Virus record (IMG/VR): IMGVR_UViG_3300044712_002465
Coordinates: 1 to 64,000 of that record
Length of the DNA stretch: 64,000 nt
Source: a virus
Strand: one strand, 5' to 3'
Part shown: in pieces, positions 31,315-38,696 of the stretch
Numbering within the stretch: the first letter of the stretch is position 1
Layout of the letters: each line of letters opens with the position of its first letter
Position numbers and translations under genes: made by a program
Notes under the pieces: generated by a model
The model's input: the letters and a program-made list of their open reading frames with translations, nothing else
Database searches by the model: none
What the model was told of the DNA's origin: nothing

Positions 31315-31655
31315 TGCTCGCGCCCGTCGTCGCGCGCGAGCTGGGCCGGATCCACCATCGCTGTGGGGTGGTGGTCATCGTCGTGACCGATTCCGCCACC
31401 GGAAGCGCCTGGAGCGCGCCGCTGGTGCCTCTCGTCGACCAGTTCCTCGAGGAGGTGCGCGCGGCTCCCCTCCGGCGTTTCGCGCCGCCGCCCCCCACCG
31501 TCTGGCGCGCGGAGCCTCCGCGGGTGCGCTGGGGGCGGGGCCGGCCCCGTCGGCGCCTCCTCGCGCGCGGCGGGCGCCCGGCGCGTCACTCCTCGTGGTA
31601 CGGCGGGCGACTCCGGCGGCGGAGCGGATACGCCCCATCCGGCACCTACGTTTAA
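31314..31655 (+). CDS. Hypothetical basic protein
   Basis: A 113-residue protein; ATG 31314 overlaps the previous gene's final codons. The first half has a beta look (CGVVVIVVTDSATGSAW); the second half is extremely Arg/Pro-rich. Such tails can bind nucleic acid, but low complexity in high-GC DNA makes this frame uncertain. It ends just before the toxin promoter. Confidence 0.45.
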   Translation: MLAPVVARELGRIHHRCGVVVIVVTDSATGSAWSAPLVPLVDQFLEEVRAAPLRRFAPPPPTVWRAEPPRVRWGRGRPRRRLLARGGRPARHSSWYGGRLRRRSGYAPSGTYV

Positions 31656-31658
31656 CGG

Positions 31659-31688
31659 TTGACGAGGCCCGACCGTAAACGGTAGGAT
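31659..31688 (+). promoter_or_regulatory. higBA promoter and likely operator
   Basis: TTGACG (31659-31664), an 18-base spacer and TAGGAT (31683-31688) fit a sigma70-type promoter; the expected start falls at or next to ATG 31696, so the mRNA may be leaderless. Overlapping it is an imperfect inverted repeat, TTTAACGGT (from 31651) against ACCGTAAA (31672-31679), a likely site for the HigA antitoxin. Confidence 0.6.
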
Positions 31689-31695
31689 GATTTTC

Positions 31696-32070
31696 ATGAC
31701 GATGACGCCCATGCCGACGACGGTGCTGTGGATGGAGACCTTCCGCGAGTGGTACGCGGCGCTCACCCCCGAGCAGGCGGAAGCGGTCGACTTCTCCACC
31801 GGGCTACTCGCGCAGTACGGCCCGCACCTGGAGATGCCGCACGCGAAGAAGGTCACCGACGCGAAGGAGGCCATCATCGAGCTGCGCCCCTCCACGCGGG
31901 CGTTCGCGATCAGGGTGTTCTACGCGTTCAACCCGCGGCGCGAGGCGGTGCTCATCATCGGCAGCGCCAAGAAGGGCGTCGCGGACGAGGGTCCCTGGAC
32001 CGCGAAGATGGCGAAGCAGGCGGGGAAGCTCTGGGACGCCTACCTCCGGGCGAACGGGTGGCGGAGGTAG
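31696..32070 (+). CDS. higB: HigB/RelE-like toxin (phage Gp49-type)
   Basis: A 124-residue protein of the HigB/Gp49 class. SAKKVTDAKEAIIELR-like text (here MPHAKKVTDAKEAIIELRPS) and FAIRVFYAFNPRREAVLIIG are the conserved strands, and KMAKQAGKLWDAYL is the C-terminal helix. Such toxins cut mRNA on the ribosome. Several in-frame ATGs (31696, 31702, 31708) are possible; 31696 fits the promoter. The antitoxin gene follows at 32138, toxin first, the usual order for higBA. Confidence 0.85.
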   Translation: MTMTPMPTTVLWMETFREWYAALTPEQAEAVDFSTGLLAQYGPHLEMPHAKKVTDAKEAIIELRPSTRAFAIRVFYAFNPRREAVLIIGSAKKGVADEGPWTAKMAKQAGKLWDAYLRANGWRR

Positions 32071-32075
32071 GGCTC

Positions 32076-32107
32076 GGCCCGGGGCGCTGGACCAGCGCCC
32101 CCGGGCC
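32076..32107 (+). terminator. Strong hairpin between toxin and antitoxin genes
   Basis: GGCCCGGGGCGCTGG (32076-32090) pairs with CCAGCGCCCC plus CGGGCC (32092-32107) with one bulged base and a one-base turn. There is no T run, so it may attenuate, pause or stabilise rather than terminate. It would separate the expression of toxin from antitoxin. Confidence 0.5.
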
Positions 32108-32137
32108 GGTTACCGTATGACGTAGGAGGCCAGGATC

Positions 32138-32632
32138 ATGGAGACGGGACGGTTCGAGGACATCCGCCGCAGCTCGCCGGAGCAGGTGAAGGAGCACGCC
32201 CGCTGGGCGCCCTACGCGGTGAACGGGGCGACGCTCGCCGAGCTGCGCCAGCTCGTGGGCAAGACGCAGGAGGAGATGGGTCAGGCGATGGGCGTCAGCG
32301 GCGTGGAGGTCGGTCGCTTCGAGAAGCGGAACGACGTCCAGCTCTCGACGCTCAACCGCTACATCGCGGCGCTCGGGGGCGAGCTCGACGTCTTCGCCCG
32401 GTTCGGCGAGAAGCTCGTGCCCCTGAAGGTCGGGCCCACCGCGGACGTCATCGTCAGCAAGAGCGCGAACCTGTACACGCTGGAGCAGAGTGGAGCCTTC
32501 AACGAGGCGAAGGTCGGCGGCCGGGGCGGCGCCGTGCACGCGCGCAGCTCGAGCGAGTCGGGGCGCGTCACGGCGAAGAAGGCCGGAGGGGCGGCCCAGC
32601 CGAAGCGGCGCGCGGCGAAGCGGGCGAGGTGA
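32138..32632 (+). CDS. higA: HigA-like XRE antitoxin
   Basis: A 164-residue protein. GATLAELRQLVGKTQEEMGQ, AMGVSGVEVGRFEKRNDVQL and LSTLNRYIAALGGELDVF form the HTH core of HigA-type antitoxins that repress their own operon. The C-terminal 60 residues are basic and Ala/Ser-rich and may wrap the toxin. TAGGAGG precedes ATG 32138. It follows higB with a 67-base gap that contains a large hairpin. Likely job: neutralise HigB and keep the prophage. Confidence 0.85.
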   Translation: METGRFEDIRRSSPEQVKEHARWAPYAVNGATLAELRQLVGKTQEEMGQAMGVSGVEVGRFEKRNDVQLSTLNRYIAALGGELDVFARFGEKLVPLKVGPTADVIVSKSANLYTLEQSGAFNEAKVGGRGGAVHARSSSESGRVTAKKAGGAAQPKRRAAKRAR

Positions 32633-32634
32633 CC

Positions 32635-33009
32635 ATGGCCGCCGAGGGCACGCCGATCGCCCCGAAGACCATCGCCATCTGGAAGGCGATGGTGGACCAG
32701 GTCGTGCAGCTCGGTGACCTGGCGGATCGGGCGGCCGACGTCCTGCCGCCTGACGAGGCTCAGCGGACGCGCGAGCTTCTCTCCGACGTGCTCGTGACCC
32801 TCGCCACGCAGGCGGTGCCCCAGCTCCTCGCCGAGCGGGAGGAAATGCTCGAGATGCTGCGGGAGGTCGAGTGGAGTAAGCCGGTCGGGGTCGACGGATG
32901 CATCGACGCATGCCCGGCATGCCTGGGCCAGAAGCCGTGGCGCAACGAGCGCGGCGACACCGGCGGAGGCCACGCCCCCGACTGCCGCCTCGCCGCGTTC
33001 CTCCGGTGA
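32635..33009 (+). CDS. Small phage protein with Cys pairs
   Basis: A 124-residue protein from ATG 32635 (GAGGTG before it). Helical at the start (KTIAIWKAMVDQVVQLGDLA), then a Cys-rich C-terminus, GCIDACPACLGQKPW and HAPDCRLA, that could bind zinc. GHAPDCRL-type ends recur in phage proteins of unknown function. It follows the toxin-antitoxin pair by 2 bases. Confidence 0.55.
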   Translation: MAAEGTPIAPKTIAIWKAMVDQVVQLGDLADRAADVLPPDEAQRTRELLSDVLVTLATQAVPQLLAEREEMLEMLREVEWSKPVGVDGCIDACPACLGQKPWRNERGDTGGGHAPDCRLAAFLR

Positions 33010-33254
33010 GCCCCGCGCCCGTCGGCGCCGTCGTCCGGCTCTACTACGACCCCGCCGCGGGAGGTTCGGCCGTCGTCGCCGGCGACGACCTGGTAACCAC
33101 CACTGGCCGCACCTACCACGTTCTCTCCGCCCGCCTGCAGCGCCGCGGTCGCGCCGGCCGCGTTCGCCTGGTCTGCGTCGTTCAGCGCGCGCCGCTCGGG
33201 CCCGGGCGCATGCACCCGCTCCGCTGGTACCGGCGGGACCGCCGCCACCCGTGA
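33006..33254 (+). CDS. Small hypothetical beta protein
   Basis: An 82-residue protein from GTG 33006 in the overlap with the previous stop: VVRLYYDPAAGG, SAVVAGDDLVTTTGRTYHVL. It has a compact beta look and a basic tail (HPLRWYRRDRRHP). It overlaps the DUF4031 gene. Function unknown. Confidence 0.5.
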   Translation: MSPAPVGAVVRLYYDPAAGGSAVVAGDDLVTTTGRTYHVLSARLQRRGRAGRVRLVCVVQRAPLGPGRMHPLRWYRRDRRHP

Positions 33255-33571
33255 GCGCCTACGTCGACGGCCTTTTCCGCCTCGAGGCGCGCGACCCCGC
33301 AGCGCGCCGGGTCGGCGCTCGCAACGGCCACCGCTGGGCGCACCTGTACGCGGACACCGAGGGCGAGCTGCACGCGTTCGCCGCGCGGATCGGGATGCGG
33401 CGCGCGTGGGCGCAGGTCTCGCGCCGCGGGACGCCGCACTACGACCTGACGCCCGGGCGCCGCGCCCGCGCGGTCGCCGCCGGCGCCGTCGAGCTGGACC
33501 GCCGCGCGGCGGCGGCTCTGCGGACGCGGCTGCGCGGCTGCGCGCCGGTTCCTGCGGACCTGGACAGGTAG
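33251..33571 (+). CDS. DUF4031-type protein
   Basis: A 106-residue protein from GTG 33251. AYVDGLF near the start, RWAHLYADTEGELHAFAARI and the THYDL-like TPHYDLTPGRRARAV stretch match DUF4031, a short domain found in phages and actinobacteria whose function is not established. It sits in the accessory block just before the packaging genes. Confidence 0.7.
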   Translation: MSAYVDGLFRLEARDPAARRVGARNGHRWAHLYADTEGELHAFAARIGMRRAWAQVSRRGTPHYDLTPGRRARAVAAGAVELDRRAAAALRTRLRGCAPVPADLDR

Positions 33572-33625
33572 TGCAGACGCAACTAAGCTCGCCGCCATCA
33601 CCCATCGTGAGAGTCGGAGGTGGCC

Positions 33626-33940
33626 GTGCGGCCCGCGGACGAACCGCTGCTGAAGTGGCTCGCTGACCTGCAGGATGCGGCCGAGGAGCGCGCGAAGGCG
33701 TGGGGGCATGACGTTCCTCCCACAGGGACTCCAGCTCCCGGCGAGGACGCCGTGCGCGCCGTCATCCGCGACGCGTTCCTCCGCATCGGCCGCAACTCCG
33801 AGCTGATCCGGGCCACGATGCACACGAACCCCCTGGTGGCTCCGCGCCCGCGCGACGGTGCCTCCTGCACCTGCCAGAGCGGCAGGCAGAACCCGGGCCC
33901 GAACCACGCGAAGGACTGCCCGCTGCACAGGGATGGATGA
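33626..33940 (+). CDS. Small Cys-containing phage protein
   Basis: A 104-residue protein from GTG 33626, chosen because GGAGG lies five bases before it. Helical N-terminal 55 residues (LLKWLADLQDAAEERAKAWG) and a C-terminal CTCQSGRQN...HAKDCPLH cluster, likely a zinc site of the same style as the gene at 32635. Function unknown. Confidence 0.55.
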   Translation: MRPADEPLLKWLADLQDAAEERAKAWGHDVPPTGTPAPGEDAVRAVIRDAFLRIGRNSELIRATMHTNPLVAPRPRDGASCTCQSGRQNPGPNHAKDCPLHRDG

Positions 33941-34035
33941 ACCCAACCTGGCGGGATCACACGAACTGGGGGAGAATGTAGCCCACGCCGCGCGCTGAAC
34001 GGGGTGAGCGCCGCTGGCCTGATGGGAAGCCGCTG

Positions 34036-34161
34036 ATGCAGTCGCCCGCGCGCGCCCGCCGCCGCCGACCCCGCCCGCCCCGTCGCCCCCGCTGGCACCT
34101 TCCCCGCGCTGCCGCCCAGGCCGCTCCGCCTCCACCGCCGCCGAGCTCCGTCACCACGTGA
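34036..34161 (+). CDS. 41-residue basic peptide, doubtful
   Basis: ATG 34036 opens a 41-residue frame that starts MQSPARARRRRPRPP and ends SSVTT, overlapping the next GTG start by four bases. The composition (Arg/Pro) is what high-GC noise gives, and no clear ribosome site is seen, so I hold it only weakly. The remaining bases of the gap 33941-34157 show no supported feature. Confidence 0.25.
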   Translation: MQSPARARRRRPRPPRRPRWHLPRAAAQAAPPPPPPSSVTT

Positions 34162-34667
34162 CCGGCGACCCGCGCGCGTTCCGGCCCCACTGGCAGCTCA
34201 CCACGGCGCCGGCGTCGCTCGGCACGGCGTTCACCTGCGTGCGCATGCGCTGCACCGGGGTCCGGGCCTGGCAGTGCATCCAGCGCCAGCGCCTCGCCGA
34301 GGCGCAGACGACGCGGGACACCGAGCGCGGCCAGGCGCCCGACAACCCCGAGTGCCTCGCGTGCCCCCAGGGTCAGGACATCCGCGACCGGCTCGACCCG
34401 GAACACCACGAGTTCGAGGGCGGCGTGGGGCCTCACGGTCTCCGCCCTCGCCCGCGCACGCTGCGAGACGACGCCCCGCCGGCTCCTGCACCTGCCGAAG
34501 GACTCCCGCAGCCGACCGCCCCCGCGCTGGACACGCCCGCGCCGGCCGTGCCAACGGCGCCGAGAGAGCCCCGGAGGCGCAGGAAACCCGCGACACCCCT
34601 GGCACCCGAGGCTCAGCGGCGCAAGAGGCGTCGCCGGAAGGCGCGAGTTTCTGGACGCGGTCGCTGA
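34158..34667 (+). CDS. Cys-motif protein before terminase
   Basis: A 169-residue protein from GTG 34158. FTCVRMRCTGVRAWQCIQRQ and PECLACPQGQDIRDRL hold five Cys that could form a zinc site; such short pre-terminase proteins are common in Mu-like phages. The C-terminal half is Pro/Ala-rich and ends in a very basic stretch (RKPATPLAPEAQRRKRRRRK) suited to DNA binding. Its stop abuts the GTG of the small terminase gene. Confidence 0.6.
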   Translation: MTGDPRAFRPHWQLTTAPASLGTAFTCVRMRCTGVRAWQCIQRQRLAEAQTTRDTERGQAPDNPECLACPQGQDIRDRLDPEHHEFEGGVGPHGLRPRPRTLRDDAPPAPAPAEGLPQPTAPALDTPAPAVPTAPREPRRRRKPATPLAPEAQRRKRRRRKARVSGRGR

Positions 34668-35231
34668 GTGGAACGACCTCCGATGGACCCGACGAAGGAG
34701 ACGGCGAGCGCAGAGGAGGCGGCTGCCGGCGCAGCGCCGGAGCCCGTGGGCGCTCCGCCGGCGACGAAGCGCGGGAGAGGCGGGCGGCCTCCGAAGTTCG
34801 ACCCGGCCATCGGCAGGAGGCTCGTCGCGTCGCTGAGGAAGGGGAACTACATCGAGGCCGCCGCCGCGTCCATCGGGGTCTCGAAGCAGACCGTCTACGA
34901 GTGGCTCCGCGCCGGCGCGCGCGCGAAGAGCGGCGCGCTGCACGACTTCGCGGCCGCGGCGGAGAAGGCCCAGGGCGAGGCGGAGGTCGCGGACCTCGGC
35001 CGGATGGGGAGGCTCGCGGGGAAGGGGAACTTCAAGGCCATCGCGTGGCGCCTCGAGCACCGCAACCCGCGCCGCTACGGGCGCCAGGTCCAGCTCATCG
35101 TCACGAAGGCGATCGACGACTACCTCGCGTTCCTGAAGGCGAACCTCCCCGCGGACGTCTTCGATCACGTGATCGCGGTGACGATGACCTGGGACCCGGA
35201 CGCCACGGCGGCCGCGCCGAGGGAGCCGTAG
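34668..35231 (+). CDS. Terminase small subunit
   Basis: A 187-residue DNA-recognition subunit. An Ala/Pro/Glu-rich start is followed by RGGRPPKFDPAIGRRLVASL and GNYIEAAAASIGVSKQTVYEWLR, the helix-turn-helix of small terminases, then a helical oligomerisation part and RLEHRNPRRYGRQ, a common C-terminal motif. GTG 34668 directly follows the previous stop; ATG 34683 is the alternative. It should recognise the phage pac or cos site and hand DNA to TerL. Confidence 0.85.
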   Translation: MERPPMDPTKETASAEEAAAGAAPEPVGAPPATKRGRGGRPPKFDPAIGRRLVASLRKGNYIEAAAASIGVSKQTVYEWLRAGARAKSGALHDFAAAAEKAQGEAEVADLGRMGRLAGKGNFKAIAWRLEHRNPRRYGRQVQLIVTKAIDDYLAFLKANLPADVFDHVIAVTMTWDPDATAAAPREP

Positions 35232-35234
35232 CCC

Positions 35235-37001
35235 ATGCCGGTCTCGTCGGTCCTCTTCCGCGATGCGGCGCGGCGTCATCACGTCGCCCGCCCTCCGGCG
35301 CTCGCCGCGGTCCCGGTGCCCGACGAGCTCGCGGCCGACCACCTCCGAGACTTCGCCCGGGCGGCGTGGCCGTACCTCGAGCCGACGACCCCGCTCCGCT
35401 GGGGCTGGGCGCTCGACGCGATCTGCGAGCACCTCGAGGCGGTCAGCCGCGGCTGGATCCGCGACCTCATCATCAACGTCCCGCCGGGCATGGCGAAGAG
35501 CCTCACGGCGACGGTCTTCTGGCCCGCGTGGGAATGGATCGACCACCCGGAGCGCCGGTGGGTGTTCGCCGCGCACTCGATGGGCCTGGCGCTGCGCGAC
35601 GCGGTGAAGTGCCGGACCCTCATCGAGTCGACCTGGTACCAGAGCCACTTCACGCGCGGTGCCTGGCTCCTCTCCGACGACCAGAACGCGAAGAGCTACT
35701 ACGCGAACACGAAGACGGGCTTCCGGATGTGCACGTCTCCTGACGCTCGCACCACCGGTCACCGCGGTGACCGGATCGTCATCGACGACCCGATCGACGC
35801 GAGGATCGCCGTCTACTCGAAGGCGGAGCGCGACGCGGTTCTGGCGTGGTGGGACAACACGATGTCGAACCGGCTCAACGACCAGGAGACCGGCGCGCGC
35901 GTGATCATCATGCAGCGGCTCCACGAGGACGACCTCTCGGGGCACCTCATCCGGAAGGGCGGCTGGACGCACCTGCGCCTGCCGATGGAGTTCGAGCCGG
36001 CCACCAGGTGCGTGACGTACGTCCGGAAGCCCGATCCGCCCTCGCCGGCGCCGGCGAAGAGCACCTCGGAGGTCGTCCTCGAGGGCGTCGCTCAGGTCCT
36101 CGCCGGCGAGGAGCCCGCCGCTGCGCCCCCTGCACCTGCCCTGGGGCCGCCCGAGACGTTCTGGCAGGACCCGCGCACCGCGCCCGGCGAGCTGCTCTTC
36201 CCCGAGCGCTTCCCGCGCCACCGCGTCGAGGAGGAGAAGAAGGGCGGCTCCGCGCGCTACGCCGGCCAGTACCAGCAGCGGCCCATGCCCGCCGAGGGCG
36301 GTCTCTTCAAGCGGAGCTGGTGGCGGTACTGGCGGTTCGCCCACGAGGACCCGATCCCCGCCCTCGAGGACCGCACGGTCGTGCTCCCGGATCACTTCGA
36401 CGACGTGACCGGCTCGTGGGACTGCGCGTTCAAGAAGACGTCGGACAGCGACAAGGTCGCCGGCGGGACGTGGGGTCGTCTCGGAGCGAGCAAGTTCCTC
36501 CTCGAGCTGTTCTGGGAGCGCGCCAGCTTCACGGACACCGTGCGCGAGGTGCGCGCCCAGGCGGACCGCCGGCCCGAGTACCTCGAGATCCTCATCGAGG
36601 ACAAGGCGAACGGGCCGGCCGTGATCAACGTGCTTTACCAGGAGGTCTCCCGCCTCATCGCCGTCGATCCCGAGGGCGGCAAGGAGGCGCGCGCCGCGGC
36701 GACCTCGCCCGAGGTCGAGGCGGGGAACGTCTACCTGCCGCTCCACGCGCCGTGGCGGGACGCCTACGTCGAGGAGCACGCGGCGTTCCCGCGCGGCTCG
36801 AAGGACGACGCGGTCGACCAGCAGAGCCAGTTCCTGATCCGCGTGAAGACCCGCGCCAAGCCCGCCGGGCACGACGAGATGCCGGATCAGGACTACCCCC
36901 AGTCGCGCGTCGCCGCCTTCACCGCGTCGACGGCCCACGACGAAGAAGACGATGACCTGGACGACGAGCTCGGCGACTCCGCCGGCGGCCGGAGGATCTA
37001 G
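35235..37001 (+). CDS. Terminase large subunit
   Basis: A 588-residue packaging motor. Walker A-type loop INVPPGMAKSL (80-90), a DExx-like IVIDDPID (about 177-184) and the motif III region MSNRLND form the ATPase. The C-terminal RNase H-like nuclease has SWDCAFKKTSDSD, IEDKANGPAV and SKDDAVDQQSQF with the expected acidic residues. GGAG precedes ATG 35235. It belongs to the TIGR01630-type terminases found with Mu-like heads. It drives DNA into the prohead through the portal encoded next. Confidence 0.93.
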   Translation: MPVSSVLFRDAARRHHVARPPALAAVPVPDELAADHLRDFARAAWPYLEPTTPLRWGWALDAICEHLEAVSRGWIRDLIINVPPGMAKSLTATVFWPAWEWIDHPERRWVFAAHSMGLALRDAVKCRTLIESTWYQSHFTRGAWLLSDDQNAKSYYANTKTGFRMCTSPDARTTGHRGDRIVIDDPIDARIAVYSKAERDAVLAWWDNTMSNRLNDQETGARVIIMQRLHEDDLSGHLIRKGGWTHLRLPMEFEPATRCVTYVRKPDPPSPAPAKSTSEVVLEGVAQVLAGEEPAAAPPAPALGPPETFWQDPRTAPGELLFPERFPRHRVEEEKKGGSARYAGQYQQRPMPAEGGLFKRSWWRYWRFAHEDPIPALEDRTVVLPDHFDDVTGSWDCAFKKTSDSDKVAGGTWGRLGASKFLLELFWERASFTDTVREVRAQADRRPEYLEILIEDKANGPAVINVLYQEVSRLIAVDPEGGKEARAAATSPEVEAGNVYLPLHAPWRDAYVEEHAAFPRGSKDDAVDQQSQFLIRVKTRAKPAGHDEMPDQDYPQSRVAAFTASTAHDEEDDDLDDELGDSAGGRRI

Positions 37002-38693
37002 ATGGCACCCACGCGCAAGAATAAGACCACCACCTCCGCTCCCGCCGTGAAGACGAAGCCCAAGGGCGAGGGCCTTCCCCAGGTGCTGGTCTCGGAGATC
37101 CCGCCCGTCTCGGTCTCCGACCACCTGAACCTCGGAGCGGTGAAGACCGCCCTGAGCCAGCTCGAGGACGGGAAGTTTCAGGCGGCCGCCGACCTCGTCG
37201 AGGCGATGTGGCGGGACGACCGGATCCCCGGCGTCGTCGAGACGCGCGTCGAGGCCCTGCACGGCCTGGAGCTCCGCTTCGATCCCCCGGAGGGCGAGGA
37301 GAAGAACGCGCAGGCGATCGAGATCGGCGAGCTCGCCGAGAGGTCGTGGCCGACCTGGCTGCCGGAGGAGGTCGCGTCGGATCTCCGCCGCTGGGGCCTG
37401 ATGCTCAACCTCGGCATCGGGCGCGTCCGGTGGGACACGAGCGGGGAGACCTGGGAGCCCCGCGTCGAGGTCTTCCACCCGCGGAACGCGAGGTGGTCGT
37501 CGCTCGAAGGCGGGTACCGGATCGCCACCCAGGAGGGCGAGTGGCTGATCCAGCGCGACGAGCGCGGCATCGTCGCGAAGGCGCCGGACGGGACGGAGGA
37601 GCGGAACGGGTGGATGGTCTACACGCCGTTCGGGTGGAAGCGCGGCTGGATGCGCGCGCTCGTGCGCTCGCTCTCGATCCTGTGGCTCTTCCGCCAGTGG
37701 GCGCTGCGCGACTGGTCCTCCCACTCGGAGGCGCACGGGACCCCGTCGAAGAAGGCCTTCGTACCGAACGGAACGAAGGTCCCCGACAAGCGGAAGTTCC
37801 TCCGGGACGTGGCGCTCCTCGTGCGGCGCTCCGCGATCCTCCTCGAGCGCGGCACCGAGAACGGGCAGGAGAAGAAGCCCGGGTTCGACGTGGAGCTCCT
37901 CGAGGCCGCGGCCGACTCCCACCAGGTGTTCGAGAAGCTGAAGGCCGCGTGCGACACGGACATCGCGATCCGCGTGAAGGGGCAGAACCTCACGACGGAG
38001 GTGAAGGGCGGCGCGTACGCGGCCACCCAGTCCCACCGCGAGATCGACGGTGAGAAACTGCGCTTCGACGCCGCCACGCTGGGGACGTGCGCGCACGATC
38101 AACTCGTCGCGCCCTGGACCGAGTTCAACTTCGCCGCGCGCGAGCTCGCGCCGTGGCCGAAGTGGGACACCGAGCCGACCGAGGACCTCAAGGTCGCGGC
38201 CGAGGCCCTCGACAAACTCGGCGACGCCACCCAGAAGCTCTGGAATTCGGGGTACCCCCTGGACCTCGGGAAGATGGCCGAGCGCTTCGACGTCCCGGTG
38301 CAGGAAGGCGCCGAGATGCCCACCGAGCCTCCCGCGCCCAAGGTCGTCGCGGTGCCCGCGCCTGGCTCTCCGCCGCCTCGGGGCGGGGGCGCCGCCGCGC
38401 GCGCCCTCGCCGGCATGGTCGCGGTCGCCGGCCTCCCCATCGGCGCCATCGAGGGCCAGACCTACGCCGACGACCTGGTCGAGGAGCACGGCGCGGCCGG
38501 CGTCGCCGCCCTCAAGCCCGACGTCGATCAGCTCCTCGGCATCGTGAAGGCCTCCGCGAGCTGGGAGGACCTCCGCGCCCGCCTCGTCGAGGCCTACGGC
38601 GACATGAAGCCCGAGAAGCTGCAGGGGGTCGTGCGCGACGCCCTCATCCTCGCCGAGCTGAACGGCCGGCTCTCCGCGTCCGAGGACGAGTAG
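37002..38693 (+). CDS. Portal protein, DUF935 / Mu gp29-like
   Basis: A 563-residue portal. ALSQLEDGKFQAAADLVEAM and WRDDRIPGVVETRVEALHGL are the conserved opening of the DUF935 family, and a C-terminal helical region (LVEAYGDMKPEKLQGVVRDA, LNGRLSASE) matches its end. It forms the dodecameric ring for DNA passage. ATG 37002 directly follows the terminase stop. A Pro-rich hinge at about residues 440-470 precedes the C-terminal domain. Confidence 0.88.
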   Translation: MAPTRKNKTTTSAPAVKTKPKGEGLPQVLVSEIPPVSVSDHLNLGAVKTALSQLEDGKFQAAADLVEAMWRDDRIPGVVETRVEALHGLELRFDPPEGEEKNAQAIEIGELAERSWPTWLPEEVASDLRRWGLMLNLGIGRVRWDTSGETWEPRVEVFHPRNARWSSLEGGYRIATQEGEWLIQRDERGIVAKAPDGTEERNGWMVYTPFGWKRGWMRALVRSLSILWLFRQWALRDWSSHSEAHGTPSKKAFVPNGTKVPDKRKFLRDVALLVRRSAILLERGTENGQEKKPGFDVELLEAAADSHQVFEKLKAACDTDIAIRVKGQNLTTEVKGGAYAATQSHREIDGEKLRFDAATLGTCAHDQLVAPWTEFNFAARELAPWPKWDTEPTEDLKVAAEALDKLGDATQKLWNSGYPLDLGKMAERFDVPVQEGAEMPTEPPAPKVVAVPAPGSPPPRGGGAAARALAGMVAVAGLPIGAIEGQTYADDLVEEHGAAGVAALKPDVDQLLGIVKASASWEDLRARLVEAYGDMKPEKLQGVVRDALILAELNGRLSASEDE

Positions 38694-38696
38694 CCG

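Noticed and set aside
34546-34560. Fourth copy of the CCGTGCCAACGG core
   Set aside because: It lies in the coding part of the pre-terminase gene (reads VPTA), is not followed by a start codon within a few bases, and differs at the 3' end, so it is not counted with the other three.
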